NCBI GenBank assembly: GCA_963920665.1
Contig: OY987265.1
Location: 14,451,001 to 14,515,000, forward strand
Source: Straminergon stramineum
Lineage: Eukaryota; Streptophyta; Bryopsida; Hypnales; Calliergonaceae
DNA: 64,000 nt
Direction: 5' to 3'
Shown: in pieces, positions 50,593-63,567 of the stretch
Numbering within the stretch: position 1 is the first letter of the stretch
Layout: each line of letters starts with the position of its first letter
Notes under the pieces: generated by a model
The model's input: the letters and a program-made list of their open reading frames with translations, nothing else
The model's database searches: none
Told to the model about the DNA's origin: nothing
Made by a program: the position numbers and the translations under genes

Positions 50593-53156
50593 ATGGGGTT
50601 GAAGTCGAAACCTTCCAAGGATGTGGAATCGGAAGTAAGGCTGAGAGGTGGCGATTTAACTTCTGAAGCTTCGAAAGGAGCCATGATCGACGTCAAGTCC
50701 ATGGCGGACTATAGGAAGGAGTTCGAGAGTCACCGACTGCAGAACAGGCATGCTACGGGTAAAGTCTCAATGCCTTTCGTAAGTTCGATCGATCACTGTC
50801 AATGTCGTCGATGTTTTCGGAGCCATTCTCGATGTTAATGAGCAATTTCTTTGTGACTGAGCAAGCTAAGGTCGTACCGACTATGAACCTCATGTTCGCC
50901 AAAATGGCCTGGATTTCACTAGAAAGTGGCAGTTTCAAACCTCGAATCTATAGTGGTCATAGGTTTTGAAGCTTGAAAGCCCCAATTTAAGCTTTATGGA
51001 AGACTCCGTTTTAATGAGGATGATCATTTATGGTTTGTACCCGTGCATTTTCGTTTTCTAGGTTTAAAGGGAAGTTCCGATTCCTCGAGGAGGTGTGAGA
51101 TTGAAGCATGTATTGAACTATGTAGACAAGTGACCAGTCTTAGTGTGATCACTGGTGATGCGTGCATTTACCTGAGGTCTGACATTAATTGCGTGTACCT
51201 CGATCTGCAGAGACCGAGATTTTACATCGTGTGAAGGAGTACATCAAGAGGAGGATCGACGGCTTAGTGAACGACGCCTGCAAGAAGCGTATCATGGACC
51301 TCACCACGGTGACGCTCTCCGTGATGAGCAGCACGTTGATCCCGTTCAGCGGCGTAGCCGTGGTGGTGGCCGCCACCGTGATGCAGTGCCTCAACTTTTC
51401 CGTCACCCTGGGTCTCATCCCGCTGCTGAACGTGCGCTCTTTCAGCGACTTGACGTCCATGAGCAGCCAAATCGGGAACACCATCAAGCGGGCATCCAAG
51501 AGCAGCTTGATGGCGGGTGTGGAGACGGCCGTTCTGGAGATTCTGAAGCACTTGGGGTTGGGCGAGTGGTTGTGGTCCGAGATTCTCAAGGACATTTTGG
51601 TGGAAATGATTGGCGACAGCGCCATGAACGCCGCCTGGATCATGACTCCCCTTCTGGCTGCGCCCAAGTACATGTTGCACCGGCACCTCATCAAGAAGAT
51701 GTACCGCAAATTGGGTGACAAGGCGCACGTTGTTCACCACACTTGGGCGGAGCAGAACTGCGTACAGATCGAAGCGCAAACTACGGTCGTTGCGCAGGTG
51801 GACGGGTATGGAAACACGCAAGGCACGTACTTCCAGGCGCAAGAAGTGGCCGCGACGCAAGCAGGGGCACAAGTATCACAGACAAATGTGTACTTCCAGC
51901 AGCAAGACGGAGGCGCGGGACAGGCACAAGTGTCGCAGACAAATGCGTACTTTCAACCACAAAATGGAGAGCCCGGATTGGCACAAGTATCGCAGACGAA
52001 TTATGCATACTTTCAGACAGAAAAAGGAGGCCCTGGAGAAGTACAAGTATCGCAGACAAATGCATACTTTCAGCAACAAAGCGGAGGCGCTGGAGGAGCA
52101 CAAATATCCCAGACGAATGCATACTTTCAGCCAGAAAAAGGGGGCGCCGGACAAGCACAAGTATCACAAACGAATGCATACTTTCAGCAACAAGGCGAAG
52201 GTGCTGGAGACGTACAAGTATCGTATACCAATGCATTCTTTCAGCCACAAAGCGGAGGTGCTGGAGAAGTTCAAGTATCGCAGACGAGTGCAGACACTAA
52301 GCAACCAAGTGGAGGGACTGGAGAAGCACAAGTATCGCAGACGAATGCATACATCAAGCTACAAAGCGGAGGAGCTGGAGACGTACACGTATCGCAAACG
52401 AATGCATTCTTTCAGCCACAAAGCGAAGGCGTGGTCAAAGCGCAAGTGCTGCAACCAAATGCATTCTTTCAACCACAAAGCGGAGGCGTGCCGCCTGTAC
52501 AAGTGTCGCAACCAAGTGACTACTTTCAGCAGCAAGCCCCACCGCAGAAGCCATGGCTCGCGTATCAGCCTTCGATTCAATCTTCTAACACGAGGCCCGC
52601 ACCAGACATGGTGCCCGGCTATCCGCAGGGGCCGATCGTGCATCCAACTTCCAATTCCAATCCACCAGCAAGGAAAAATTCAACTCTGATTATGGGATAC
52701 TCACCACCAAAGAATTCGTCTTTCTTTCAGCCTCAAGTTCAGCCTCAAGGAATCCAAGTTATGGGGCAAAGTGCACCGGCAAAGTCGTCCTATTTTCAAC
52801 CGCAAGTCCAAGTAGGCGGGGGTTTTCAGGCTGCCGCAGCTGCGCAAACTTACACTCCGCCACCAAATCCCACTTACTTCCAGCAGTCGTATGGTTCACA
52901 GCAGACCCGACCGATGTATTCTCAACCTCAAGGGAATCCGTATGTTCAAATGGGGGATTGCAACAAGCAGCAAGCTGCACCAGCTTCGTTCACTCAGGGA
53001 CACCCTCAAGGGAATCCGTATGTTCAAATGGGGGATTACAACAAGATGCAGGCGCCAATGGCGTATCCACAAGCTGGGAATCCGCAGCCTGGTGCTGGGT
53101 ACCAAGCTTCGGCGCCACCATCACCAGATCTGTGGTACCAGCGACAGGCAAATTAG
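50593..53156 (+). CDS. Unknown protein with hydrophobic N-domain and twelve 19-residue repeats
   Basis: Exon 1 is 50593-50758 (donor G|GTAAAG). Exon 2 is 51211-53156 (acceptor CTGCAG). The frame is continuous through the junction and predicts 703 residues. The start at 50593 gives MGLKSKPSKD; no in-frame stop separates it from the splice site. Residues 57-88 are helical and charged (ILHRVKEYIKRRIDG). Residues 89-128 are hydrophobic (one or two membrane segments, or a hairpin), followed by amphipathic helices to about 225. From about 273 to 502 there are twelve units of 19-20 residues, consensus AQVSQTNAYFQPQSGGAGE. The tail is P/Q-rich with FQPQ motifs and a duplicated GNPYVQMGD. The C-terminal half looks disordered and prion-like. 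I recognise no family; function and location are unknown. Expression is plausible because the long frame is intact. Confidence 0.82.
51861..52550 (+). repeat. 57-bp minisatellite inside the coding region
   Basis: Twelve in-frame units of 57-60 bp. The most constant DNA words are ACAAGTATCGCAGACGAATG and CATACTTTCAGC. Units differ at many third positions and in the variable linker, so the array is not a very recent expansion. Unit 3 has one extra codon (NYAYFQ). Units 10-12 grade into the non-repetitive tail. Confidence 0.9.
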
Positions 53157-55220
53157 GATTTAGGTGAGAGAAGTAACTCCAGCTCTTTTCAAAGCTTGCT
53201 TACGTAAGGCATCAGCTCGTTTAGGGTCCCATATCAAGGTACTGTACATAGGACAATAACAGTCACACAAAAACTACATATCCCCTCTTGAGGCTAGACT
53301 CTTTGCTACACTATTACAATAGGATTAGGGCTTAGGATTCCTCATGATTTGTACCAAGTGAAGGTGTAAGTCATCCTTCTTGGACGAGTAGACCAGCAGC
53401 GTTTGTTGCCCCGGATTTGTGCAAGGGAGGCAGTGAGTCATAAACAATCATGCCTAATTAGATCACGGGGACCATGTTCTCTATATCAGAGATTGTCACG
53501 AGATAGAGCAGAATTCTAGGTCATGCACAGGTTTGCACCGATCTTGTCAATGTGCACAGGCTTCGTGCATTCTCGTCTCCAGGTGGGGCAAAACCTCACC
53601 AGAGAGATTCAATACATCGGTTCGTATCCAACAAGCTCTACTGGACAATTAATTTTCTCTCCGGACATTGAGCAGTGCATAGAAAAATGGTTCATCAGCA
53701 TTCATGTCGGTGACAAGGGTGTTTGAAACTGCCATTTCAGACTGCTTGCGTTGTGCGTGGCTACGCAACCGATTGCATCTTAAATTGATGTCCCTGTTTG
53801 TCTGCCATGGCTGTGATTCATACTAAAGCTCTGATGAGAGGATATCCAACCAGGATTCCTGTGATGGGCGGTTGAAAGCGAAGAAGGAACATACAAGTAG
53901 TGTTTAAAGTACAGACGAGAACATTTCTTCTTGAATGCTTGGAAATAGTGTAAGCAGCTCCCAAGTCGTATGAGTCTGCTGCAAATATAGAATGTAATCT
54001 CTGGCTCCACCTTATCCGCTCAAGGCACTTAAAAATCCATTGACTGACTCAAAGGGTTGAATCTGACTTGCCAGTGAGAACGCTTGCAGCGTTCGAGGTC
54101 AGAATTCCAGCATATGTTATGTGCATTGTGTAACACACCGACTAACTCCTCCATGCGAAAATACTAAGTTAAGTCGGTTGTACTGGAAACTAGTCACTCA
54201 CCCCGTCTCGGACTGACAGATTTAAGTGTTTGCCCAGTCCCAACATTTCTGTTAGGACAGGGACAGCCGTCGTGAACAAACACGGAATTGTGGAAGTGCG
54301 AGACAGGCGCTTCAAATTCCAGAGATGCTAATCTTTACTTTTGAAACCAAAATAAGAGGTAACACGTAGTTGTCTCTTCAACCCTTTAAGTCCCAGAGTT
54401 TGTTTGTGTCAGAGCAAGAATACAAGACAAGATCTTTAGTAGAGCCAGGATTATTCAAGAGCCAAAGTGCAAAAAGGAATTGTACCATTTTGGAAAATGT
54501 GTGATAGACAATGGGTGTGCAAAAAATTAGGTCATTCCACCATTGGTGTAGCAAGGATTTAGAGTTTTCTAACAATGTTTACAATGTTGTTGACATCAAC
54601 GTATGACTAATATGCAAATATAGGCTTGTAGCATTCACTACCAACCTCATAAAAGATTCACTTCAAGGATGTTTGGATTTGGTAGACATTACTTTCACGA
54701 TTCCTTTAGAGCACTCAACACTAAGAAATACACTTTCAATGTGTGAAAATACATTCTTAATAAAAGGAAACTCAACATGGGAGTATATAGAATCTTCAAA
54801 ATTGAAACTTGAAATTGACACACGTTCAATTTTGTTTCTCTCATGATTGATTGACACTTATACACCAGTAGTTGAAGCCAAAGTCTATAGTACAAGATGG
54901 AAAAAAGACTAAAAAAAACATACTATTGACTATTCCTGAAAGGACTAAAATTATTGTAATATGTATTATTATATGCCATTTTTCTTTACATTACCCTACT
55001 TTCTAAATAAATGCCTATTCCAATTGTATCAACTTTGTATTTGCTTTCTCCCAACATCAACCAATGCCCTTCTAATTCTCTCTATGAATTAAATTGATGA
55101 CTTGGATTGCCTTAATCACTTTCAAATTCTCTCAAAATTGTGATTTGTTTTTGTTTTTGTTACTTTAGGTACCAGTTTGAAGTTCTTTGCGTCTTAACAA
55201 TTCAACTTCTTCTTCCTTAA
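53157..55220. other. 3' flank of the repeat-protein gene and spacer
   Basis: The composition stays gene-like to about 54350, so a long 3' UTR, perhaps with an intron, is possible. After that it is ordinary AT-rich spacer. Confidence 0.4.
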
Positions 55221-55444
55221 CCTATAATGATGCGGTGAACATTTTTTGTCTGATGAATGTCAAAGAATTTTCCCATGTCCAATAGAAGGTGCAACTATTA
55301 ATCCTTACAATTAAGGGTGGAAAGGGAAGATCTTCTATAGGTGAGTTTGACTCCCAATGAATATTTTTGGTTTTTTTAAAGTAGATGGTGTCACACGGTT
55401 CCGAAAGGGATGATTTCCACGGACACTAGTCTGGCATTTGAGGG
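55221..55444. mobile_element. 224-bp TTAA-flanked MITE, family F2
   Basis: TTAA at 55217-55220 and 55445-55448. Begins CCTATAATGATGCGG, ends TTTGAGGG. It contains AAAGTAGATGGTGTCACACGGTTC and GGATGATTTCCACGG, matching the palindromic copy at 47635-48050, and has exactly the length of the copy at 2332-2555. Confidence 0.8.
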
Positions 55445-56070
55445 TTAAAATTTTCAGAAATCTTTCATTCTCATTTGCTCTAATAGATATGCGACTGTTG
55501 TGGCAAGTGGAAACAGGTCATTGGGTGATGCTACAAGGAAAATGTCCTCAGAGAAGGCTTTGAAAATGAGCAATCTGGAGACTGATGCGGCCAAGATCAT
55601 GTTAGGAGAAGCTCTATTCACAAATCTTGACCAGCTAGTAACTTCATTTTGAATAGGCATGATTGCAACAGGCGATGCAAGCATAATGGAATACTTACAG
55701 CTGGATGGCCGGCGCGTATGGTATGCAGAAAGAATTATCAAAGAGTGACAGGCACTTTCTTAAAAAGTCCCTGTTCACTAATCAAGAGTTCCCTGTGCTT
55801 GATAGTGCGGATGTTAATCAGCCTCCCAGGTGTTCGGAGTCTCACCTCGGATCTACAATTACAAAGAGGGTATGGAGTGTTGCTCTCGAACCCTCGATTA
55901 AAGAATGAATAAATGTTAGTGGAATAATATTGTTCATGAAAAGGCTAACTAGCGGAGGAAGGGAAGAAGCAATCTAGCATGTATCGATCGAAAATGAGCG
56001 TGACGACGGTGAACGATGACGCGCAACTTGCTGCAAGGCCACAACGATCGATCAGAGTGAGAGTAGTGGT
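55445..56070. other. 3' flank of the epimerase gene
   Basis: Probably includes the 3' UTR of the minus-strand gene next to 56071. No other feature seen. Confidence 0.4.
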
Positions 56071-58553
56071 CTAGATGATTTGCTCATGATTCCCCAACCA
56101 CAACTTCCGATTCGTATTGTCGCCATAATAGCTAAGATACCACTTTACAAACTTCTTCAACCCGGTGTCCAGGTTGGTGACGGGTCTATACTGGAGCTGC
56201 GTCGTCGCGGACGAGATGTTCGCGTGCGTGAATGGGACGTCGCCGTTGCGCGGCATTTGGAGGATGTTGCGCTTGGCTTTCACGTTCAAATACTTCTCTA
56301 GGATGTCGACGAGTGAGGGTACCGTCACAGGAGAGGTGTTGCCCAAGTTGAAGACGCGCAGCATCGCTGGTTTGGTCTTCTTGCCGCCACTGCCGGTACT
56401 CTTCTCTGCCGTGTCGAGGGAGGCCACGCAACCCTTCACGATGTCGTCGATGAATGTAAAGTCGCGGGCTAAATCTTTGCCGCCGGGACCGGAGTAGATG
56501 CTGATCGGTTTGCCCTTGAGGATGTCGCGAGTGAAGGAGAAGTAGGCCATGTCGGGACGGCCCCAGGGTCCATAGACCGTGAAAAAACGAAGCCCTGTGA
56601 TGGAAAGGCCGTAGATGTGGTTGTAGGTGTGGGCGATCTCTTCGCCGGCTTTCTTCGTTGCCGCGTATAAGCTCGCCGGTTGGTCTGTCCTGTCCTGTTC
56701 CGAAAACGGCACCTGCAAGCAATAACAGGATTGGTAATCGAGAAAATGTACTGGTGATAGCTCAGCAGGGATAGTAGCACAATTCAATGAAATGTTTACA
56801 GCTGGAGGTTCACACAATGTGGGCCACTTGCGTGCACAACAGAGTGATGTAAGTGGAGAATGAAATGCAACTGCTCACGTCCCAGTTCGTTTTTGCCACT
56901 GAACAAAGTAATGCAGAAGTCGAGAGTTTTCTAAATAAGGATGCATTCAAACTCAAGGCATACTAATTTGCAGAATTGACTCCACCGCGTGCTAAAACTA
57001 CACTCTCCATTCAAGTCCCACTTGAAGGCTAAGTTCCAATTCCATTATGCAATAAACAACTTTAGAAAAGAAGTTTTGAGGTCAAGCTTGGTTTAAAACT
57101 CGAGAGTCGAAGCTTTGAGTTCCAACCCCAATTTCACTTCAACTCTCACGCCTACTCAAAATTTGAGAGAAAAGTGGATTTCAGGACTTGGGAGGATGAG
57201 TAGAATTCCGCGTAAATCCTAGAAGAGGAGCATTCGTGAACTTGAAACCCTAAAACGGAGCGTTCAGATGTTCAGTAGACCTTTACCTTCGTGTTCAATC
57301 CGTAGACCGAGCTGGACGATGCCCAGACGATAGCGGGCTGCGGATTCGCAGCCTTGCACACCTCGAAAATGTTCACCAACCCCGCGACGTTGCTGTGAAT
57401 GTACGACTGCGGGTTTTGCATCGCATACCGGACGCCCGCTTGCGCCGCGAGGTGCATGACGTGTGTGAATTGCACCACTTCAAACAAACTCTCCAACAAA
57501 AACTTGTCGTTGATGTCGCCCTCCATGACGAACACGCCGTGCTTCTCCAGGAGCGCCTGCCGCGACCGCTTCAGGGAAACCTCGTAGTAGTTGTTGAAGT
57601 TGTCCAGGCCCACGACGCCGTCGCCCCGTTTCTTCAACGCGAGGGAGACATGCGTGCCGACGAACCCCCCGGCGCCCGTGACGAGCACAATCAGGGCGTT
57701 CTCGTCGCGACGGGGCGTGCAAGACTGGCGGACACGCTTCTCCCATTCGTGACTGCGCTGGAAGGGCTGCATCCCAGTTGTGAAGCTCTCGGTGGATCTT
57801 GAGGGGCAGGTGGCGAGTAAGAAAATGATGATTGTTAGGGCGAGCAGAAGAGACGTGAGGCACAGAAGCTTCGCGGAGGCGCTCGAGTGCCAGCGGGAGG
57901 CCACTCGTCCGAAGTAGCTGCTCCTCTCCATCTTTACCTGCACACAGCACAGGTGTCACACATCGGAATGCCATTCCTTCGAGATTCACAGACGAATGCT
58001 CACATTCACTACAATGGTGTGATTCAAAGCGCCAGAATTGTGACGATCAAAAGCTCAGAGCTCTCAAACTGGTGTAGATCTAAGTCTACAGTTGAGTGAC
58101 CGAAAACTGTGGCGATGTCACGAAAATCCGTCGTTTGAACGAATCTGCGGTTCTAAGCGACAAATGAGATCCTGAAGAAGCAACGAACTATTGGTATGAT
58201 TCGGCATTTACCTTCACACCATGATCCTCACTCACATCGAGATTCCATTCCTTCAGGGTTCATAGCAAAAAGGTCCATATCCGGTATTCGTAGCTAAATG
58301 GTTATATTGATAAGAATGGCGTGTTTCCTGAAGCCAGAATTGAGCTGTTCAAACTGGGACTGATACAGATCTGAGGTTTCAGTACGTTAGGCTCCTGAAA
58401 CGGTACTAATTTTGACATGGGAATGATCCGCCATTCGTAATGAAAATGAGGACTAAAAAAGCGACAATATGAGCCATTGACGTGATGATTCGGCGTTTAG
58501 AATACCTTGCCGGGGGTGGAAGGAAATTCGTGGTCGTGGACGGAAGGGGGCAT
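56071..58553 (-). CDS. GAE: UDP-glucuronate 4-epimerase (GAE type), Golgi membrane
   Basis: Converts UDP-glucuronate to UDP-galacturonate, the precursor of pectin, in the Golgi. Three exons: 58506-58553, 57287-57937 and 56071-56712, all GT-AG and phase 0; 446 residues, close to the usual 430-460. The start MPPSVHDHEFPSTPGK followed by VKMERSSYF parallels the N-termini of plant GAE proteins (PSTPGKFKMDKSSYF type), which supports the short first exon. An in-frame ATG 15 codons upstream (58598) is an alternative. A type II membrane anchor is at about residues 40-59. The NAD-binding GAGGFVG is at 104-110, ASSSSVYG at 222-229 and the catalytic Y249-AAT-K253. RPDMAYFSF and RDFTFIDDIVKG follow, as in other short-chain epimerases. 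The gene is intact. Many angiosperm GAE genes lack coding introns, so the two introns here are worth noting. Confidence 0.96.
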
Positions 58554-61500
58554 CTTGAGCAAAGGGTTCTGGAGCGAATGGTTGGGGGAGTCGTACATCG
58601 GGAGCCCCCCACCCCGCTTCTCGCAAAATGCGTGCACAGGGGCCCTCCCCTTCTGGTTTACCACCCAACACTGAACCTCGTATCGGTCTTCCAGAGTTTC
58701 TGACCTGATTTGGACACCAAAGCCTTGGTCAGTGTGGAACACCTTCCCAGAAAAAATATTCGACGATGACTCATGTCACAATTTGCTTCATCCACGGCAT
58801 CGGGGCGAGCTGCGAGCACCATCTAAGGTTTCTCAAGTTAAAGATCCCTCTCTTCGTGCGCTTTCAGATGTCACATAGATCACCGGAAGGGGATTTTCTC
58901 TAACTACTGAAATCCAGCACACACTGTTCATTTCAGAAATAATAATGTCAAAATCCATCTCCCTCTGCAAGCGAGATCGTGCAGGAATGATCGTGTAGGA
59001 TTGCGCGCTTCTCTCTCTGAGAACACTCAGACAATCCAAACCCTTAAACTCAATACCAGAATTCAAAACGCAATCTGTGCCTTCACGATTCAAACAAAAT
59101 AAAGATCTAGCCAGAAATATCTATACCCAGCTCATTTGTGAAAATCAACCGTAACTTGCAAATATTTGGTGACAATAACGAACACCCTGAGCTGGGATCT
59201 CGCAAGCTAAAGATACTCTTCCACGCGGAGAGCACCCAAGGATAATCGGAACAGTCTCGTAGCGAAAGTAGCCAATGAACATCTTAAACTAGAGAGATTC
59301 AAATGCAAGCACAGGGTTCTTCTATTGAGAATGCTCCCCAAAATAACAAGCTTCACAACGCTAATAGAAATACACTCAAAACTGAGCTACAGACACCATG
59401 GCGCGCGACTCTAGAACTGTCCCAAACCCCGAGAACAAGAGCAAGTGACATATCGCCTTCCACACAAGATCGCGCAGGATCTTTACCTTAGTAACAGCTT
59501 CTGCGACCTCCAAACCTCGTTCTCGAGATTTCCAGATCTCAGCTCACTCCCAACTCCAGTTCTTCAACAAACATTCCCGATATGCCGAGATTCCAACTCC
59601 AGCATGCTCAGGAATCTGCGGGATCTCTCCACTCTTCTCTGCGAAGCTTGAACAGCCAAACTAGTGAGCTTCCAGCCAAGTCAGAAACCTGCCTTGGGAC
59701 TGATCAGCCACTCCCGGGAAGCACCAGGGAATCACCTGCACCTCGACTTGAAACGCCTGACCAGCATGATTGTCGAGATCCAGCTCCTTCTGTGACTTAT
59801 GTACTGCGAGGACATGTTATCCCCTGGAAACTCAGTCTGACTGGCTGGATCTAGCATTCTAGCTTAGCTAAGCTGTAATTTCACCCAGTGCACATGACGA
59901 CGTTTTGCGTTCTCCCGACTCCGGGAATCAACACTCCATTATTAACCTCCGGCTTGTGCTTGCGAAAGTGCGCTAACCCCTGTGAAACGGGCCTTTTGCT
60001 AATCCTAGAGAGCCCGAAAAAAAGTTTACCTCACTGGCGCAAAGTCAACTTCCGCAATTGCGCCAGTTTGGGACTGAGGAGCGGTTCAAATTTAAATTAT
60101 ATTAGTTTTTAGCGAATGAAAGTACTTTTATTGCAGGGAAAGAGATTAGTATCATCAAAATCAAAACTCAAACGACATCCATTCGAGCCAAAGAATAAGA
60201 ACGCTCACAGAACTGATGCCTACACTGATTGGTCCGATTAGTGCATGTGACACTTACAAGTCACTTTTATTTACCTGAGTCACTCTATTTATGGTGCATT
60301 TGAATGAATGTAAGCTGAAATATTACTGTAGTGTTCTAATTGCCTACAAGAAATTTTTTTTAGTGATTCTAATTTGCACGTGACAGTAATTTTGAACCTT
60401 CACCATTAGGATAAATCAGTGTATTCAGTCATACATAGTGAAGTAGAAGTTGTTTGACAAGACCGATCAGCTTCGGATGAGCCAGGCTTGCTTTCATCCA
60501 TGGAAGCAAACTCAGGCTCTTCTCCGTTCCAACTCGCCAGAAAAAAACTCCAGAGTTTGGCACGTCAGTTTCTTCGAAGCAATTAGCCTTTGGGAGTTGC
60601 CAGGTTTGATCGTTATTTTGAAAGAAAATAATGGATTTTTATTGCAGAAACTGGACTTCTCAAAGAGGCGGATTGCAAACAACAAATCAGATTTGCAACT
60701 GGTTCCAACTTCCTAGTTTCCAACTTGCACGGAGCCGGCCACACCGGTGGTCAATTAGTGTTGGAGAGCAATCAAAGGCCACTCGTAGTGGCAGGGCCTG
60801 TTTCAGCATTATTGTGTTGCAGTCAGAGTTCAGTGAGAGACATTTGAGGCCTTTGAGAGTGGAGGCCTGGAGGGTATTGTCTTGTTTTGTCTTTCCATCT
60901 GCAGGACTTCATCGCCATCATGATGCTAGTTGTGCTGCAGACTTGTCTGCAGGGTGGCGAGTGATCGAGTCTCCTGTTTCGTTAACAAAATTATTTGGAT
61001 ATAGGGATAACTGACTGGCATTTTCTGACAAATCAAGGGTGTTATTTGTTGTGTGCTAAGTGCTAACAGCTCTATCCTTGTGGTGTACCTACCGGATGAG
61101 ATTGAATTCGTCAGCAGTCCTATTGCCATAGAAGAATGAAAAATAATTTTCGTATTTGCACTGGCACAGTGGCAGCACTGCCTGCGGCCTGCCTGCCTTC
61201 TCTTTTACTTTTTAAAATAGTACTGTACTTTTACTTCATAGCCATGTTTCCGTGGTACTGTACAGTAGTAGACTAGCAAACAGTGAAGGTCTGACCAATA
61301 GCAATTAGTTAGTTCTTTCCTCGTTGATTGCCTTACAAAATAACAGGTGAGTAGTGGAGGCACACCAAGTACCAGCGGTCAGTTTGATTGAACTGTGCAG
61401 ATCTGGTACACGCTTGTTGACGTGCACATGGAAGCTGGCTCACAAATGAGATAGGGATATCTTACGGACCTCTGTATTGTGACTCTTTTGCAATGAAATT

Positions 61501-63567
61501 TCGTTTCATTAGTTTCAAAAAAGAAAAGAAGTATGAACCTCTCTAAAACTGATTGTTTTCATGAGTGGCACAAACTCCTGTAGCTATCACATCACATGTG
61601 CGGTTTTACTAAATATGTAAGTTATGTCCTCTGCCGTCCTTCAGTGCCTTTAGCCTGCAAACAAGATGCCTCAGTTAGTCCCCATCAAACAGAACAGGAA
61701 GCACCCTATACTCCGAGTTTCAAAAAGAAGACAAACAATTGTCCATGTGTTTCAAAAAGAAAAAGAAAAAAAGAAGACTAACAGGAAGCATCCCTGTGAG
61801 TACACATTCATCCCTGGGAAGGGAACGTCATAAAAGATACGAGTAAGTGGCACCAGATGTAGGTACATTTCAATATTACCCATCTACCAGCAGCATCAAC
61901 TTGTGACATTCTGAGCGGAATCAAACATGTGCATCAGTTGCACACAGGCAGGACATTGAAGTACAGTTGCTGTACTCTCTCCCACTGTCCTATGGACTTT
62001 GGCGTGGGGTCCTTCGAGCAATTTCGATTCTTGTGATTCATGCTGGCCCCAATAAGGGACTGACCGAGATCGTCTCTTCATCTGAGTATCTCATTTGCTC
62101 TCAACCCTCTCAGCCCTCTCAAATGACACACTCTCTCATCGGTCGAGACTATAGTAGTGCGACGAGCCGAATGCGGAGGTCCAGCCAAGGGTGAATGTAA
62201 AAAAGAAGACCCCTATTTCCCTATTTTGTGCTCGACTAATCTATTTCTCTACACTGATCCCTGCTAATTTGGGGTCTCTGATTGCGAATATGAACTCAAA
62301 ATTTGCAAATTTTGTCATGCCTTGCAAGTAAATCGTTCCTGCGTTTTCCCCAGGGGTAAAATGCGGGGGGCAAAACGATCCCCGCATATGGCTCGACCTC
62401 TCTCATCCCACGTCCACTTTCAGACGTTGAGAATCTATAATAATGTTTACTCATATCATTGCACACCTTGTTCCTGCGACGTTGTAAACATATGAGCCCA
62501 TCTACCGAAATTGTCCCTTGGCTCTTACCAGGAGAGGAAAAGCCTACCACAAAAAAACTAATGCAATGTAATGCTCCCGCAGCCCCTTCTTGCAAAATGG
62601 GCGTTTCTTTCAAACACAAGAGAACAAAAAGAAAAAGTAAGGCAAAATTGGGGGGGAAAAGCAGTAAATGATCACGCTGGTAATTGTCGGTCGTTGACTT
62701 TCACATGAACCGATTCGCATGAACTGAATAGTTACCCTTACAGGGACGCTTAAATGCAAATCTGTGCAAACCCTGCAACTGAAGCACCTGCGACAATGCT
62801 GCTGATCAGCTTTTTAAGCTACTTATGCAATTAAATCTGCCCAACTCCAACCTTTTTTCCGGGATTTTTTCATTCAATTTTCCATTGCGGAAAGAAACGG
62901 TCTGATTCCAGTTTGTTTTGGCTTCAGTCAGCTCCCGCCCACGTACAGTACATTCCAAAGTTCAAGCTCCAGCTACAGAAAGCTTTCTATTTCCTCCCCA
63001 GATCATCACGACTCCGCAAAATCCCAGTTCAGGCAAATTTGAACGCCACTCAATGACTCAACTTGCACATACTAATGAAAAAAACACGAGAATGATAAAA
63101 ATTTATCCGACATTTACCATTTACCATTTCCAACTTCCCCCAAAGAGATTCCCTGGTACACCCAACCAGATGCTAAGAATACCCAGGTCGAGATTCCCGA
63201 GAAATTGCCAAAGTGGGGCAACAGGCCGGAATTCATGGAAACCGATGTTTGGCGGTTCGCATCTTTGCTGCCTGCTATTATTTTAATCTCTGTGCCGTGG
63301 AAACTCCCTGTGCCCCGCTAAGTTACAACGAATGCAACCACGATGTAGGACGTCAAGTACCGAGGCCTGTACCTGGTGGAGGTGGAATATGCTCGATTCC
63401 AGCAACAGTACCGGTAGTACATCATGAGTTTTCGGTGCAAATTTCGGAAGTTGTAAAGTTGCAAGGGAAGAGGACAAAACTCGGAGCTTAGCTGAAAAGG
63501 TCGTGGTGGCGCCCACCGCAGTGGTGAGGAAGCCTGCAACAGACAGCGAGATTATTCTCCACTTATC
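58554..63567. other. 5' flank of the epimerase gene and spacer
   Basis: 58554-60000 is less AT-rich than the other spacers and probably holds the promoter and 5' UTR of the epimerase gene. Beyond that I recognise no gene. A small open frame at 63283-63588 (minus) has a hydrophobic stretch but no recognisable motif. The TACTGTACAGTA motif recurs near 61250. Confidence 0.4.

Noticed and set aside
51264..52689. Long open frames overlapping the repeat-protein gene (202, 324, 185 and 155 codons)
   Set aside because: They are by-products of a stop-free 57-bp repeat and a G/C-rich exon. They lack recognisable domains, and the main frame has a splice-consistent structure.
56186..57989. Overlapping frames of 110-178 codons on both strands at the epimerase exons
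   Set aside because: Shadows of the conserved GAE exons in other phases; rich in R, P and H as expected from G/C-rich codons.
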